Source of the DNA: Cellulophaga fucicola
GTDB taxonomy: Bacteria > Bacteroidota > Bacteroidia > Flavobacteriales > Flavobacteriaceae
DNA length: 64,000 nucleotides
NCBI RefSeq assembly: GCF_900119145.1
Contig: NZ_FPIY01000003.1
Location: forward strand, 1-64,000
Direction: 5' to 3'
Shown here one piece after another: positions 1 through 8,880 of the stretch; the stretch's first letter is position 1, and every line of letters begins with the position of its first letter. The notes under the pieces are model-generated. The model saw only the letters and a program-made list of their open reading frames with translations, was not told the origin of the DNA and did not search any database. A program made the translations under genes and the position numbers.

Positions 1-15
1 CTCGTAAAGCGGTTG

Positions 16-45
16 CAAATGTAATAACAATTTCTAAACTGACAA
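16..45 (-). promoter_or_regulatory. Bacteroidota-type promoter, left-facing (third of three)
   Basis: Read on the minus strand this is TTG, 19 nt, then TACATTTG (forward 43-45 and 16-23), an exact match to the Bacteroidota housekeeping form TTG-N19-TAnnTTTG. Transcription would start near position 12 and leave the window. It is the most downstream of three tandem promoters, an arrangement typical of rRNA or tRNA operons. Confidence 0.6.
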
Positions 46-106
46 AATAAAATTTCAATTTATTTTCTTGCTATTATCACCAAACACCCTCGGCAATTTA
101 GGACTG

Positions 107-138
107 CAAACTTAGCTCTTTTAACTAAAGCAAAACAA
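107..138 (-). promoter_or_regulatory. Bacteroidota-type promoter, left-facing (second of three)
   Basis: The minus strand carries TAAGTTTG (forward 107-114) with a TTG 21 nt upstream (forward 136-138). It lies between two better-spaced promoters pointing the same way, with no coding region between them. Confidence 0.5.
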
Positions 139-241
139 GCTTTTTTTAACTTATTTCTTAACCTTTATTTTAAACCAATTTTACAACCTTTTCAATGAAC
201 TTTGCTAACTTATTAACTCTATGTTTTTCCCTTAGCGGGTG

Positions 242-271
242 CAAATATACAGAGCTTATCTGATATAACAA
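242..271 (-). promoter_or_regulatory. Bacteroidota-type promoter, left-facing (first of three)
   Basis: The minus strand shows TTG (forward 269-271), 19 nt, then TATATTTG (forward 242-249), an exact consensus match preceded by A/T-rich sequence that could act as an UP element. The untranslated stretch that follows includes AGTTCATTGAAAA on the minus strand, which from memory resembles flavobacterial rRNA operon leaders. There is no ORF between here and the left edge. The rest of 272-600 holds nothing I recognise. Confidence 0.6.
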
Positions 272-604
272 CTCTTTTTTAAATCTTTTTTGAAGTTATT
301 TTAAAAACATCCTTTACAACCCTATTTATCAACACCTTAAGTAGACCTCTTTTTCTACTTCTTTTAAGCAAATAACAGAACGCAACCATTAGCTCACTAT
401 TTATAGCCCGTTCTTTGTCTTTGATAAGGGGTAGAATACGCAGTGAAATTTGCTAACATTAAATAAAAAAGGCAATTAACCATATTTACATTCTATAAAA
501 GCACAACAAAAAACAGCCTCACTAACCTACAGAAACAATTAACAACAAAGAAACAACTCTAGAAACGAGGCAAAACCAATAAGAAACCCCTTTTTATAAC
601 ACAT

Positions 605-641
605 AAAAAAAAGCCAAAGAAGTAAACTCCTTGGCTTTTTT
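605..641 (-). terminator. Intrinsic terminator of glmS
   Basis: An 11-bp A/T-flanked stem around GCCAA/TTGGC (607-617 pairs with 631-641, loop 13 nt). The A run at 605-612 is a U run in minus-strand RNA. It sits 55 nt beyond the glmS stop. Confidence 0.75.
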
Positions 642-695
642 AAATTTTATTATAATCATCAACCCAATAAAATAGATCGATATTTACGTTCTAGT

Positions 696-2543
696 TTATT
701 CTACAGTAACAGATTTTGCTAAGTTACGTGGCTGATCTACATTACAACCCCTCATTAAAGCAATGTGATACGACAATAACTGTAAAGGGATTGTAGTTAA
801 CAATGGTGTTAACGCCTCTAAAGTATCAGGAACCTCTATTACATGATCTGCTAAGGCTCTAACCTGAACATCACCCTCTGTTACAATTGCTATAATTTTA
901 CCCTTTCTAGATTTTATCTCCTGAATGTTACTTACAACTTTTTCGTAGTGACCTCTATTAGTCGCAATAACAATAACCGGCATTGACTCATCTATTAAAG
1001 CAATAGGACCGTGCTTCATCTCAGCAGCTGGATAACCCTCTGCATGAATGTAACTGATCTCCTTCAACTTTAAAGCACCCTCTAATGCAACCGGAAAGTT
1101 ATAACCTCTTCCCAAGTACAAACAGTTAGGTGAATCTTTATAAACTGCTGCTATTTTTTCAATTGCCTCATTAGACTGTAAAGCAATTTCTACTTTAGTT
1201 GGTATATTCTCTAACTCCGTTAAAAACTCACTAAATCTAGCATCAGTTAAACTACCTTTCTCTTGCGCTAATTTTAGAGCAATTAGACTAAGTACTGTTA
1301 TCTGCGTTGTAAATGCCTTTGTAGATGCAACCCCAATTTCTGGACCCGCATGCGTGTACGCACCAGCATTGGTTTCTCTAGCTATAGAAGAACCTACCAC
1401 ATTACATACACCAAAAACAAAAGCTCCATTTTCTTTAGCTAATTTAATTGCAGCTAAAGTATCTGCAGTTTCACCTGATTGAGAAATAGCTATTAACACA
1501 TCTTTATCTGTGATTACAGGATTTCTGTATCTAAACTCAGATGCATATTCTACCTCTACCGGTATACGCGCTAAATCTTCAAAAATATACTCTGCAACTA
1601 AACCTGCGTGCCAAGAAGTACCACAAGCAACAATAATAATTCTATTCGCATTTAAAAACTTATCTAAATGTTCATCTATACCTGCCATTTTAATTAGCTT
1701 TTGATCTGCTAATAACCTGCCTCGGTATGTATCCAAAATAGCTCTTGGCTGCTCATAGATTTCTTTCATCATAAAGTGATCGTAACCACCTTTTTCAATT
1801 TCCTCTATATTCATTTGCAATTCCAAAACTGTTGGATATGCAACTGCATCATTCTTAATTTTTCTTAGTTTAATTTCTTTACCAAGTCTAATGATTGCCA
1901 TTTCTTCATCTTCTAGATAAATAGCATTATTTGTAAACTCGATAAAAGGAGATGCATCAGAAGCAATAAAAAATTCATTGTCTCCCATACCAATTGCTAA
2001 CGGGCTACCTAATTTAGCCACAACAATTTCATCTGGTTTTTTAATATCAAAAACAGCAATAGCATAAGCGCCCACAACTTCGTTTAAAGCTAATTGTACC
2101 GCTTTACCAAGCTTTACCTTCTCTTTTTTCTGAACTTCTTCAATAAGATTAATTAACACTTCTGTATCTGTATCAGACTGGAAAGTATAACCTCTATTAA
2201 TTAATTCTGTTTTTATAGATTCGTAGTTTTCTATAATTCCGTTATGAATTATAACCAACTCTCCCGAGTTAGAGTAATGTGGGTGAGAGTTAACATCGTT
2301 AGGAACACCATGTGTTGCCCATCTTGTGTGACCAATACCTATATTACCTTTTATAGACATTGCACCCTCTGTCTTCTTTTTTAAATCTGAAACTTTACCT
2401 TTAGTTTTAGAAAGGCTGATTTTTTCGCCATCGAACAATGCAACACCTGCACTGTCATACCCTCTATATTCTAAACGTTCTAGTCCTTTTATAATGATTG
2501 GATAAGCCTCTCTATGACCTATATATCCTACAATTCCACACAT
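696..2543 (-). CDS. glmS: Glutamine--fructose-6-phosphate aminotransferase (isomerizing)
   Basis: Makes glucosamine-6-phosphate from fructose-6-phosphate and glutamine, the first committed step to UDP-GlcNAc for peptidoglycan and LPS. The protein starts MCGIVGY, so Cys2 becomes the N-terminal nucleophile of the glutaminase domain (about residues 1-220). Two SIS sugar-isomerase domains follow, with an ACGTSWHAG motif near residue 310, and the protein ends NLAKSVTVE as is usual for GlmS. At 615 aa it is full length. I see no glmS-ribozyme-like leader; a -7 element lies about 40 nt upstream. It lies downstream of the DUF4270 and glycogen-synthase-like genes on the same strand, with its own promoter. 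Confidence 0.97.
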   Translation of the reverse strand: MCGIVGYIGHREAYPIIIKGLERLEYRGYDSAGVALFDGEKISLSKTKGKVSDLKKKTEGAMSIKGNIGIGHTRWATHGVPNDVNSHPHYSNSGELVIIHNGIIENYESIKTELINRGYTFQSDTDTEVLINLIEEVQKKEKVKLGKAVQLALNEVVGAYAIAVFDIKKPDEIVVAKLGSPLAIGMGDNEFFIASDASPFIEFTNNAIYLEDEEMAIIRLGKEIKLRKIKNDAVAYPTVLELQMNIEEIEKGGYDHFMMKEIYEQPRAILDTYRGRLLADQKLIKMAGIDEHLDKFLNANRIIIVACGTSWHAGLVAEYIFEDLARIPVEVEYASEFRYRNPVITDKDVLIAISQSGETADTLAAIKLAKENGAFVFGVCNVVGSSIARETNAGAYTHAGPEIGVASTKAFTTQITVLSLIALKLAQEKGSLTDARFSEFLTELENIPTKVEIALQSNEAIEKIAAVYKDSPNCLYLGRGYNFPVALEGALKLKEISYIHAEGYPAAEMKHGPIALIDESMPVIVIATNRGHYEKVVSNIQEIKSRKGKIIAIVTEGDVQVRALADHVIEVPDTLEALTPLLTTIPLQLLSYHIALMRGCNVDQPRNLAKSVTVE

Positions 2544-2584
2544 AATGTAATTAGTTATTAAATGTTACAGTTAATGATTACATG

Positions 2585-2592
2585 CAAATCTA
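2585..2592 (-). promoter_or_regulatory. -7 element upstream of glmS
   Basis: The minus strand reads TAGATTTG, an exact TAnnTTTG match, which gives a leader of about 36 nt for glmS. No well-spaced TTG -33 element was found, so the call rests on the -7 box and its position. Confidence 0.4.
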
Positions 2593-2676
2593 ATTATAAA
2601 TGCAAAAAAAAGAGCACATAACAGTTAAAATAGCCTAAAACGACTACAAAAAGTAAAGAAGAAGAGTAATACAGAC

Positions 2677-4527
2677 TTAATTAGCCTCTGTATAAAAAAC
2701 CTCTAGCTTTAGCTTTTTATCTTCATCTGAAGTATTACTACCATATAACACGGTACCAAAAGGATTAATTACAGACATAAGAGGCACTTTACCTTCCCCG
2801 TCTTCTAACATAGCTTCTGCAGAAATACCAAATCTAACATCTGAAGTTACAGTTAACCCTAATGTTATGTTATCTGCATCACGAACAACCAAGTTATTAA
2901 GATACTCAGTAATTCTAAATGTATATGTAAAACCCTTACCATCACTAGACTCTTCTATAATACCATCAAAACCAGTAAGTGCAGTAAGACTCAATGGACC
3001 ATTTGGCAATTCTGTACTTACAGGATAACTATAAATAGCTGCGTTATCTTCTGCATTATACAAATACAACCTAGGAGGTTCAACTCCATTACCAGCTGCA
3101 TCTAAAGTAGTTCTATCTATATAAAAAACTATATTAGCCTCATTAATTATCCAATTGTTATTTTTAATTTCTGTAATAGCATCTCTACCATTGTTCTCGT
3201 CAAACAACTTAATTTCCGCAAAAGATCCTGCTCCACCTCTTATATAAATTCGATCTGCATTTTCTCCCGTATCCATTTTACCAGCAATATCTGCAGGGTA
3301 ATCTTCATTAATTAATGTATTAACAGCATTACCTGAACTAGAACTAAGATCTAATACATAGGTTGCATCTGTTTTAAAAATAGTATCATCTGATGTATCC
3401 GTAGCTGTATCATTAGTATCTACCTTGTCATACTCATAATTCACATAAATTTTAGCATTTAACAAGTCTAACAACAACATTACATCTTCAGAAGTAGTAC
3501 CTGAAGCAGAAAGATAAATTCCTCTTAAAAATTCTTGAAAGTTAGTCTGACTTAACAACTCTGTATCACCTTCTTTATCTATAAAATTTTCTTGAAAAAA
3601 GTCTTTATCTAAATTGACAATAATACCTGGAGCTAGACGCAAATCTACCTCTTTAGATTCATCTGTATCCTCAGTATCAGGATCATTTTCTTTAAAAGTA
3701 ATAGTTTCAGTTTCATTTATAGTCACCTCACCATCAAACAAAACATCTGAAACAAAAGTTGGAGAAAAAGCAAAATCAGAAAAATATATTTGTCTCTGCT
3801 CAAAGTTTTGAGTAGGATCTACATCTCTTAAAAAGTATGTAGAGCGCTCTACTTTAAAATTAAAAGGAACCGCCTTATCCCCATAAATACTATCAATCTC
3901 ATACTGTTTAGCGTATGCATTAGCAACTACACTTTCTTCGTCTGCATCTGCTGTACCATCACCATCCGTATCTGAACTTAAAGGATTTGTACCTAATGAT
4001 TGCTCTTGAGCATCTGTTAAGCCATCCCCGTCTGAATCACTATTAGGATCAGTGGAATCTGCATCAAAAGCATCTTCAACACCATCACTATCTGCATCAC
4101 TAAAAGTTCCTGATTTCTTTAAATAAGGAATAAATAAAGTAACTTCTTTAACCGTTTCGTTCTCTGGAATAGTAGTTACACTATCGTCTGTAGCAGAACC
4201 ATCTTCTGTATCCTGAGTATAGATTCCAAAGGTTGGATTTCCTACACCAGAAGCCAATCTTACTTGTGTATTAATATAAGCTGTTGTTTTACCATAAACA
4301 GGATCTACATAAGTTCCTAATTGATATAATGGCAAACCATTAGTCTGTACAGACTTAATTTTTTTGTTATAAGCAAATACATCGTAAACTGCTTTTTTAG
4401 CTGAAAAAGGCTCCCCAGAGATTACATCTCCAGCAATTGTGTCTAATTCATCTTCACAGGATACAAATGTGGTCATTAAAGACAATCCCGCTATAGCAGA
4501 AAAAACTAATTTCTTGTAAAAATTCAT
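2677..4527 (-). CDS. DUF4270 family lipoprotein with thrombospondin-type-3-like calcium repeats
   Basis: A secreted lipoprotein of the Bacteroidota DUF4270 family, whose function is not known to me. The signal peptide ends FVSC with lipobox Cys24, and 616 aa is long for the family. DUF4270 landmarks are present: an early DPVYGKT segment, a V-x-L-x-I-P-Y strand near 127-135, and IDSIYGD after residue 210. Between the last two, about residues 143-198, is an acidic block of DxDxDG units, as in thrombospondin type 3 and adhesion calcium-binding repeats. The block looks inserted into a family loop. It lies 5 bp downstream of the glycogen-synthase-like gene, so the two are probably co-transcribed. 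Surface location is inferred from the lipobox and the acidic residues after it. Confidence 0.85.
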   Translation of the reverse strand: MNFYKKLVFSAIAGLSLMTTFVSCEDELDTIAGDVISGEPFSAKKAVYDVFAYNKKIKSVQTNGLPLYQLGTYVDPVYGKTTAYINTQVRLASGVGNPTFGIYTQDTEDGSATDDSVTTIPENETVKEVTLFIPYLKKSGTFSDADSDGVEDAFDADSTDPNSDSDGDGLTDAQEQSLGTNPLSSDTDGDGTADADEESVVANAYAKQYEIDSIYGDKAVPFNFKVERSTYFLRDVDPTQNFEQRQIYFSDFAFSPTFVSDVLFDGEVTINETETITFKENDPDTEDTDESKEVDLRLAPGIIVNLDKDFFQENFIDKEGDTELLSQTNFQEFLRGIYLSASGTTSEDVMLLLDLLNAKIYVNYEYDKVDTNDTATDTSDDTIFKTDATYVLDLSSSSGNAVNTLINEDYPADIAGKMDTGENADRIYIRGGAGSFAEIKLFDENNGRDAITEIKNNNWIINEANIVFYIDRTTLDAAGNGVEPPRLYLYNAEDNAAIYSYPVSTELPNGPLSLTALTGFDGIIEESSDGKGFTYTFRITEYLNNLVVRDADNITLGLTVTSDVRFGISAEAMLEDGEGKVPLMSVINPFGTVLYGSNTSDEDKKLKLEVFYTEAN

Positions 4528-4532
4528 GTAAC

Positions 4533-5342
4533 TTATTTTAAAACTTCATTACTGTAAAAGTTGGTATACGCTTCTTCAAACTCCTGAAGAGGCACGTAAG
4601 ACAACACAGGTTTATCAAGTCCAGAAACATATTCACTAAGTTCTTCTGGAACTTCATCTGAGGCTAAAATAACAGCATCTGAATAATCTACAGCTACTTT
4701 TAACAAATTATTATAGTTAGGAATAGCTAAAGCGCTAATTTTATCCTCACCTATTTCATCAAAAGCAATTTTTTTAACGATATCCTTATCTAATTCTCCA
4801 TCAAAACCTTGATTATACACAGAAGTAATAACTTTGCTCTCTACAAACAATGGTTCGTCTGCGTAAAATTGCTTTAAATACAATGGCACTAAAGAAGCCA
4901 TCCAACCGTGTACATGTATAATATCTGGAGACCAGTTTAATTTCTTAACCGTTTCTACAACACCTTTTGCAAAAAAGATAGCCCTCTCATCATTATCTGG
5001 AAACAGCGTACCGTTTTCATCTGTAAATGTTGCTTTTCTTTTAAAGTACTCTTCGTTATCAATAAAATATACCTGAATACGTTCTTTAGGGATTGAAGCC
5101 ACTTTTATTATTAACGGCATATCCATATCGTTAATAACTAAGTTCATCCCAGATAAACGAATAACTTCGTGTAACTGATGTCTTCTTTCATTAATATTAC
5201 CGTAACGCGGCATAAATATTCTAATCTGCCCGCCTTTGCTATTCACCATACGTGGTGTTTCATAAGACATTTGGGAAACTTGATTCTCTGGGAGATAGGG
5301 CATTAATTCTGAAGATACAAACAATATCTTTTTACCATTCAT
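4533..5342 (-). CDS. Glycogen/starch-synthase-like protein, N-terminal half only
   Basis: Resembles the N-terminal Rossmann domain of GT5 glycogen synthases: it opens with the strand [13 protein letters not shown] and contains [18 protein letters not shown], matching the GlgA D-x-x-H-x-H-x-W region. It is 269 aa, against about 480 for GlgA, so the ADP-glucose-binding C-terminal GT-B domain is absent. There is no frameshift remnant: the stop is followed at once by the DUF4270 gene. GlgA-like proteins of this length are, as far as I recall, common in Bacteroidota, so this is probably a natural short form. Classical glycogen synthase activity is doubtful. It is divergent from panC across a 107-bp promoter region. 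Confidence 0.8.
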   Translation of the reverse strand: MNGKKILFVSSELMPYLPENQVSQMSYETPRMVNSKGGQIRIFMPRYGNINERRHQLHEVIRLSGMNLVINDMDMPLIIKVASIPKERIQVYFIDNEEYFKRKATFTDENGTLFPDNDERAIFFAKGVVETVKKLNWSPDIIHVHGWMASLVPLYLKQFYADEPLFVESKVITSVYNQGFDGELDKDIVKKIAFDEIGEDKISALAIPNYNNLLKVAVDYSDAVILASDEVPEELSEYVSGLDKPVLSYVPLQEFEEAYTNFYSNEVLK

Positions 5343-5381
5343 AAGAAGCTGTTTTTTATTTTATCAAAAAAGCGTAGAATG

Positions 5382-5389
5382 CAAAATTA
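5382..5389 (-). promoter_or_regulatory. -7 element for the glycogen-synthase-like gene
   Basis: The minus strand reads TAATTTTG, an exact TAnnTTTG match about 40 nt upstream of the start, in the divergent region shared with panC. No clear -33 element is visible. Confidence 0.35.
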
Positions 5390-5420
5390 CAAAAATTATA
5401 GAGATTAGCAGTAATTATAG

Positions 5421-5428
5421 TAAGTTTG
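5421..5428 (+). promoter_or_regulatory. -7 element for the panC operon
   Basis: TAAGTTTG matches TAnnTTTG and would start transcription about 17 nt before the panC ATG. No TTG is found at the usual spacing. Confidence 0.4.
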
Positions 5429-5449
5429 CTGTCGTTTTAAATTAAATAT

Positions 5450-6295
5450 ATGCATATATTTCACAAAATTGAAGAATTAGAAAATCATTTTTCTACCGTA
5501 TCTAAAGGAGAATCCAAAGGAATGGTACCTACTATGGGTGCTTTACATAGCGGCCACATTTCTTTAGTTAAAAAGGCATTAAACGAAAATAAACACACAA
5601 TTGTGAGCATTTTTGTCAATCCAACGCAGTTTAATAACGCTGAAGATTTAGAAAAATATCCTCAAACTTTAAAAGAAGATATTGCTTTATTAGAAACTGC
5701 ATCTAAGGATATTGTAGTTTTTGCACCTTCTGCTCAAGAAATATACAATAGCGATATTAAATCTGAAAGCTACAATTTTGATGGGTTAGAAAAAGTAATG
5801 GAAGGTGAATTTAGAGATAGACATTTTGACGGTGTTGGCACAATTGTAGAAAAACTATTTAGCATTGCCAAACCAGACAATGCTTATTTTGGAGAAAAAG
5901 ATTACCAACAATTACAGATTATAAAAAAGCTTGTAGAAATAAAAAAAATACCAGTAAATGTAATTGGCTGCCCTATTGTTAGAGAAGAAAGCGGCTTAGC
6001 TATGAGCTCTAGAAACAAAAGGTTAACTCCTGAATTAAGAACAGAGGCCGCTTTTATTTACAAAACACTTAAAGATGCCAAACAAAAATTTGGCACAGAA
6101 AGTGCATTAGAAGTTACAGAATGGATCACTGCCCAGTTTAAGAAAAATGACCTTTTAAAATTGGAATATTTTACCATAACTAATGCAGATGATCTACAGA
6201 CAATTAAAATAAAGTCTGAAAATAAAAAATATAGAGCATTTATTGCCGTTTATGCTAATGACATTAGACTAATAGACAATATAGCCTTAAATTAA
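5450..6295 (+). CDS. panC: Pantothenate synthetase
   Basis: Cytoplasmic ATP-dependent condensation of pantoate with beta-alanine to give pantothenate, the coenzyme A precursor. Its 281 aa match the family length. The [10 protein letters not shown] motif is present with the nucleotide-binding HxGH at residues 33-36, followed by VNPTQF, the YFGEKDYQQ segment and the MSSRNKRL signature. It is the first gene of a tight cluster with panD, 13 nt downstream, which supplies beta-alanine, so both late steps of pantothenate synthesis are together. panB is not in this window. Confidence 0.97.
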   Translation: MHIFHKIEELENHFSTVSKGESKGMVPTMGALHSGHISLVKKALNENKHTIVSIFVNPTQFNNAEDLEKYPQTLKEDIALLETASKDIVVFAPSAQEIYNSDIKSESYNFDGLEKVMEGEFRDRHFDGVGTIVEKLFSIAKPDNAYFGEKDYQQLQIIKKLVEIKKIPVNVIGCPIVREESGLAMSSRNKRLTPELRTEAAFIYKTLKDAKQKFGTESALEVTEWITAQFKKNDLLKLEYFTITNADDLQTIKIKSENKKYRAFIAVYANDIRLIDNIALN

Positions 6296-6296
6296 T

Positions 6297-6304
6297 TACC
6301 TTTG
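6297..6304 (+). promoter_or_regulatory. -7-like element abutting the panD start
   Basis: TACCTTTG lies in the 13-nt gap before panD. Transcription from it would begin at or next to the panD ATG (6309), giving a leaderless mRNA. It may be a chance match, since there is no -33 box. Confidence 0.25.
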
Positions 6305-6308
6305 TAAT

Positions 6309-6659
6309 ATGCAAATAGAAGTTGTAAAATCTAAAATTCACCGTGTAAAAGTTACAGGTGCAGACCTAAATTATATTGGGAGTATTACCATTGATGAAGA
6401 TTTAATGGATGCGGCCAACATTATTAGAGGAGAAAAAGTACAAATTGTAAACAACAATAACGGAGAAAGACTAGAAACTTACGCTATCCCAGGACCTAGA
6501 AAGAGTGGCGAAATTACACTTAATGGTGCTGCTGCGCGTAAAGTTGCTGCTGGTGATATTCTTATTTTAATAACATACGCACGTATGGATATTGAAGAAG
6601 CAAAAACATTTAATCCTTCTTTAGTTTTCCCTAATGAAGAAAACAACTTACTAAACTAA
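6309..6659 (+). CDS. panD: Aspartate 1-decarboxylase
   Basis: A pyruvoyl-dependent enzyme that makes beta-alanine from aspartate for pantothenate synthesis. It is translated as a proenzyme; the Gly24-Ser25 pair (YIGSITID) is the self-cleavage site that creates the pyruvoyl group. The later segments [10 protein letters not shown] and [12 protein letters not shown] are characteristic. Its 116 aa are the usual length. It follows panC and is separated by one base from the TTG start of the next gene, so translational coupling is likely. Confidence 0.96.
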   Translation: MQIEVVKSKIHRVKVTGADLNYIGSITIDEDLMDAANIIRGEKVQIVNNNNGERLETYAIPGPRKSGEITLNGAAARKVAAGDILILITYARMDIEEAKTFNPSLVFPNEENNLLN

Positions 6660-6660
6660 T

Positions 6661-7626
6661 TTGTCAGCCTCTTTAAAAAAGACATTAAAAACAGTGCTTC
6701 CAATTGCTTTTGGGCTGTTTTTAGTATGGTATTCTTACAACTCTACTTCTGCTGAAGATAGAAAACAGATTATCTTTTACATAAAAGAGGCTAATTTATT
6801 TTGGGTAAGTATCTCTTTATTCATGGGGATTTTAAGCCATATTTCTAGAGCCATTAGATGGAACTACCTTTTAGAACCACTTGGATACAAACCCAAAATT
6901 ACCAACAACATCTTAATAATATTAACGTCTTATTTTGCTAATTTAGGAATACCTAGATCTGGCGAAATATTACGTGCTACAGCGCTTACCACTTATGAAG
7001 GAGTGCCTTTTGAAAAAGGTTTTGGAACTATAGTTACAGAGAGAGTTATAGACTTAATTATGCTATTGCTAATTATTGTTATAACCTTCTTTTTACAAAC
7101 CGATATTATTATAGAATTCTTTACCAACAAAGGCTTTAACCTTACTAAAATCATTGCTATTCTTGGCTTTGCTACACTATTAGCAATTGTGTTCTTTTTT
7201 ATCATAAAAAAATCTACACACCCATTTTTATTAAAAATAAAAGCTTTTGTTACAGGCTTACTACAAGGTGTAACTAGTATTTTTAAAATGAAAAACAAAT
7301 GGGCATTTATATTTCATACTTTCTTTATTTGGTCTGTTTATGTTGGTATGTTTTGGGTTATAAAATATACTGTTCCAGAAACCATAGATTTATCTATTAG
7401 TCAATTACTAGTTGCATTTATTTTTGGAGCATTTGCTATGACCGCAACTAATGGTGGCATAGGGCTTTACCCTATTGTAGTTAGTAGTGCACTAGCCATA
7501 TTTGGTATTAGCAGTGTTTCTGGCGATGCATTTGGTTGGATCATGTGGATATCGCAAACTTTATTAGTTGTCGTTTTTGGGGCAATATCTTTTCTACTAT
7601 TGCCGTTATTAAAACGAAACCAATAG
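6661..7626 (+). CDS. Lysylphosphatidylglycerol synthase TM-region (UPF0104/MprF flippase-like) membrane protein
   Basis: An integral membrane protein of 321 aa with about eight hydrophobic helices. It matches the UPF0104/LPG-synthase transmembrane family: ISRAIRWNYLLEPLG near residue 65, then NLGIPRSGEILRATAL and, late in the protein, an ATNGGIGLYP motif. The cytoplasmic catalytic domain of true MprF is absent, so lipid transport or flipping is more likely than aminoacyl transfer; the substrate is unknown. The start is TTG one base after the panD stop, and no nearby ATG suits better, so this is the end of the panC-panD operon. Confidence 0.85.
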   Translation: MSASLKKTLKTVLPIAFGLFLVWYSYNSTSAEDRKQIIFYIKEANLFWVSISLFMGILSHISRAIRWNYLLEPLGYKPKITNNILIILTSYFANLGIPRSGEILRATALTTYEGVPFEKGFGTIVTERVIDLIMLLLIIVITFFLQTDIIIEFFTNKGFNLTKIIAILGFATLLAIVFFFIIKKSTHPFLLKIKAFVTGLLQGVTSIFKMKNKWAFIFHTFFIWSVYVGMFWVIKYTVPETIDLSISQLLVAFIFGAFAMTATNGGIGLYPIVVSSALAIFGISSVSGDAFGWIMWISQTLLVVVFGAISFLLLPLLKRNQ

Positions 7627-7655
7627 TTTTTTAATACTAAAGAACAAACCCAAAA

Positions 7656-8789
7656 ATGAAAAAAATTACCTTAACCTTTGCCCTATTTATAGGGTTAATC
7701 GCATTTGCACAAGTAAAAACAGAAGTATTTGAATCTTTTAAACTTCAAGAAAGAAGAGATTTAAGCTATTATGTTCCAGAAGAATATGATGCAGAAGAGC
7801 AACACTCACTAATAGTTGTTTTAGACGCCGAGTATTTGTTTGATGATGTTGTTGCTAAAGCAAAATTCTACAGTAAATTTCACGGTATGCCACCTGCAAT
7901 TGTTGTTGGTATTCATCAATTAAAAGACCAAGAAAGATTAAAAGATTGTGCTTTTGATGAAGAAACAGGACTACCTACAGAATCAGGTAAATTATTTTTT
8001 GAATTTATAGGAATGGAAGTTATTCCAAAATTAGAAAGCACATATAACATATCACCTTTTAAAATGGTTGTGGGTTATGACATTACTGCAAATTTTGAAA
8101 ACTTTTATTTATTTAAAGAAAATCCACTTTTTAGCTCTTATATAAGTATTGCTCCAACCTTAGCTCCAGAAATGGAAACAAGAGTTGCCACAAGAATTAA
8201 CGCACTAGATAAGCAAATTTTTTATCACTTAATAACAGAAAAAAATAAAAACACAAAACAAGTAGCCCAACTTAATACAGAGTTAGCTGCTATAGAAAAG
8301 GAAACATTTCAGTATTATTTTGATGTTTATGACACAGATCACACATCTATTGCTACATATGGATTAGGAAAAGCTTTTGATGATATTTTTGACATCTTTA
8401 AGCCAATTAGCTCTAAAGAGTACAAAACAAAAATTATACCTTCTGAAGAGCCTCCTTTTGCCTATTTAGAAAATAAATATACTTCTATTAAAGAAACTTT
8501 TGGTTTTACAAAAAGAGTAGACCTTAACGATGTTATGGCAATCTATGCCGCTAGCAAAAAGAAAGAAGATACAGAGTCACTAAAAGAATTAGCTAACCTT
8601 TGTAAAAAAGAATTTCCAGATACAATGCTTGGCTTTTATTTTGAAGGTGAATATTATGAAGAAATAGGAGAGCCTAAAAAAGCACTTCGTACATTTGAAA
8701 AAGCTTTTGGCATGTCAGAAATTGACTTTTTAACTAAAGATATGGCTTTAGAAAAAATAGACGCTTTAAAAGCTGATTTTGGCTATTAA
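7656..8789 (+). CDS. Esterase-family (Fes-like) exported protein, nucleophile serine apparently missing
   Basis: A secreted protein (signal peptide ending IAFAQ) with the alpha/beta-hydrolase fold of the putative-esterase family: YYVPEEY, the strand LIVVLDAEYLFDD, PAIVVGI, and SYISIAP after the nucleophile elbow. The elbow, normally G-H-S-x-G, reads GYDIT at residues 140-144, putting Asp142 where the serine should be. A His in the expected late position (H229, DTDHTS) is kept. The last 100 residues look TPR-like. I infer a non-catalytic binding protein or one with altered chemistry. It follows the flippase-like gene by 29 nt. Confidence 0.75.
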   Translation: MKKITLTFALFIGLIAFAQVKTEVFESFKLQERRDLSYYVPEEYDAEEQHSLIVVLDAEYLFDDVVAKAKFYSKFHGMPPAIVVGIHQLKDQERLKDCAFDEETGLPTESGKLFFEFIGMEVIPKLESTYNISPFKMVVGYDITANFENFYLFKENPLFSSYISIAPTLAPEMETRVATRINALDKQIFYHLITEKNKNTKQVAQLNTELAAIEKETFQYYFDVYDTDHTSIATYGLGKAFDDIFDIFKPISSKEYKTKIIPSEEPPFAYLENKYTSIKETFGFTKRVDLNDVMAIYAASKKKEDTESLKELANLCKKEFPDTMLGFYFEGEYYEEIGEPKKALRTFEKAFGMSEIDFLTKDMALEKIDALKADFGY

Positions 8790-8849
8790 TCAACAAAAAA
8801 TACAAACACCCTCTTCTTATTTAGAGTAACAAAATTATAAAGTTTATAG

Positions 8850-8857
8850 TACCTTTG
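8850..8857 (+). promoter_or_regulatory. -7 element upstream of radA
   Basis: TACCTTTG lies 23 nt before the radA start, a typical leader length. No obvious -33 TTG is present. Confidence 0.4.
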
Positions 8858-8880
8858 GTCAAAACCAATAAGTAAGGTAA

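Noticed and set aside
2544-2676. glmS ribozyme or riboswitch upstream of glmS
   Set aside because: No conserved core or structured leader is visible, and the leader is only about 36 nt from the -7 element.
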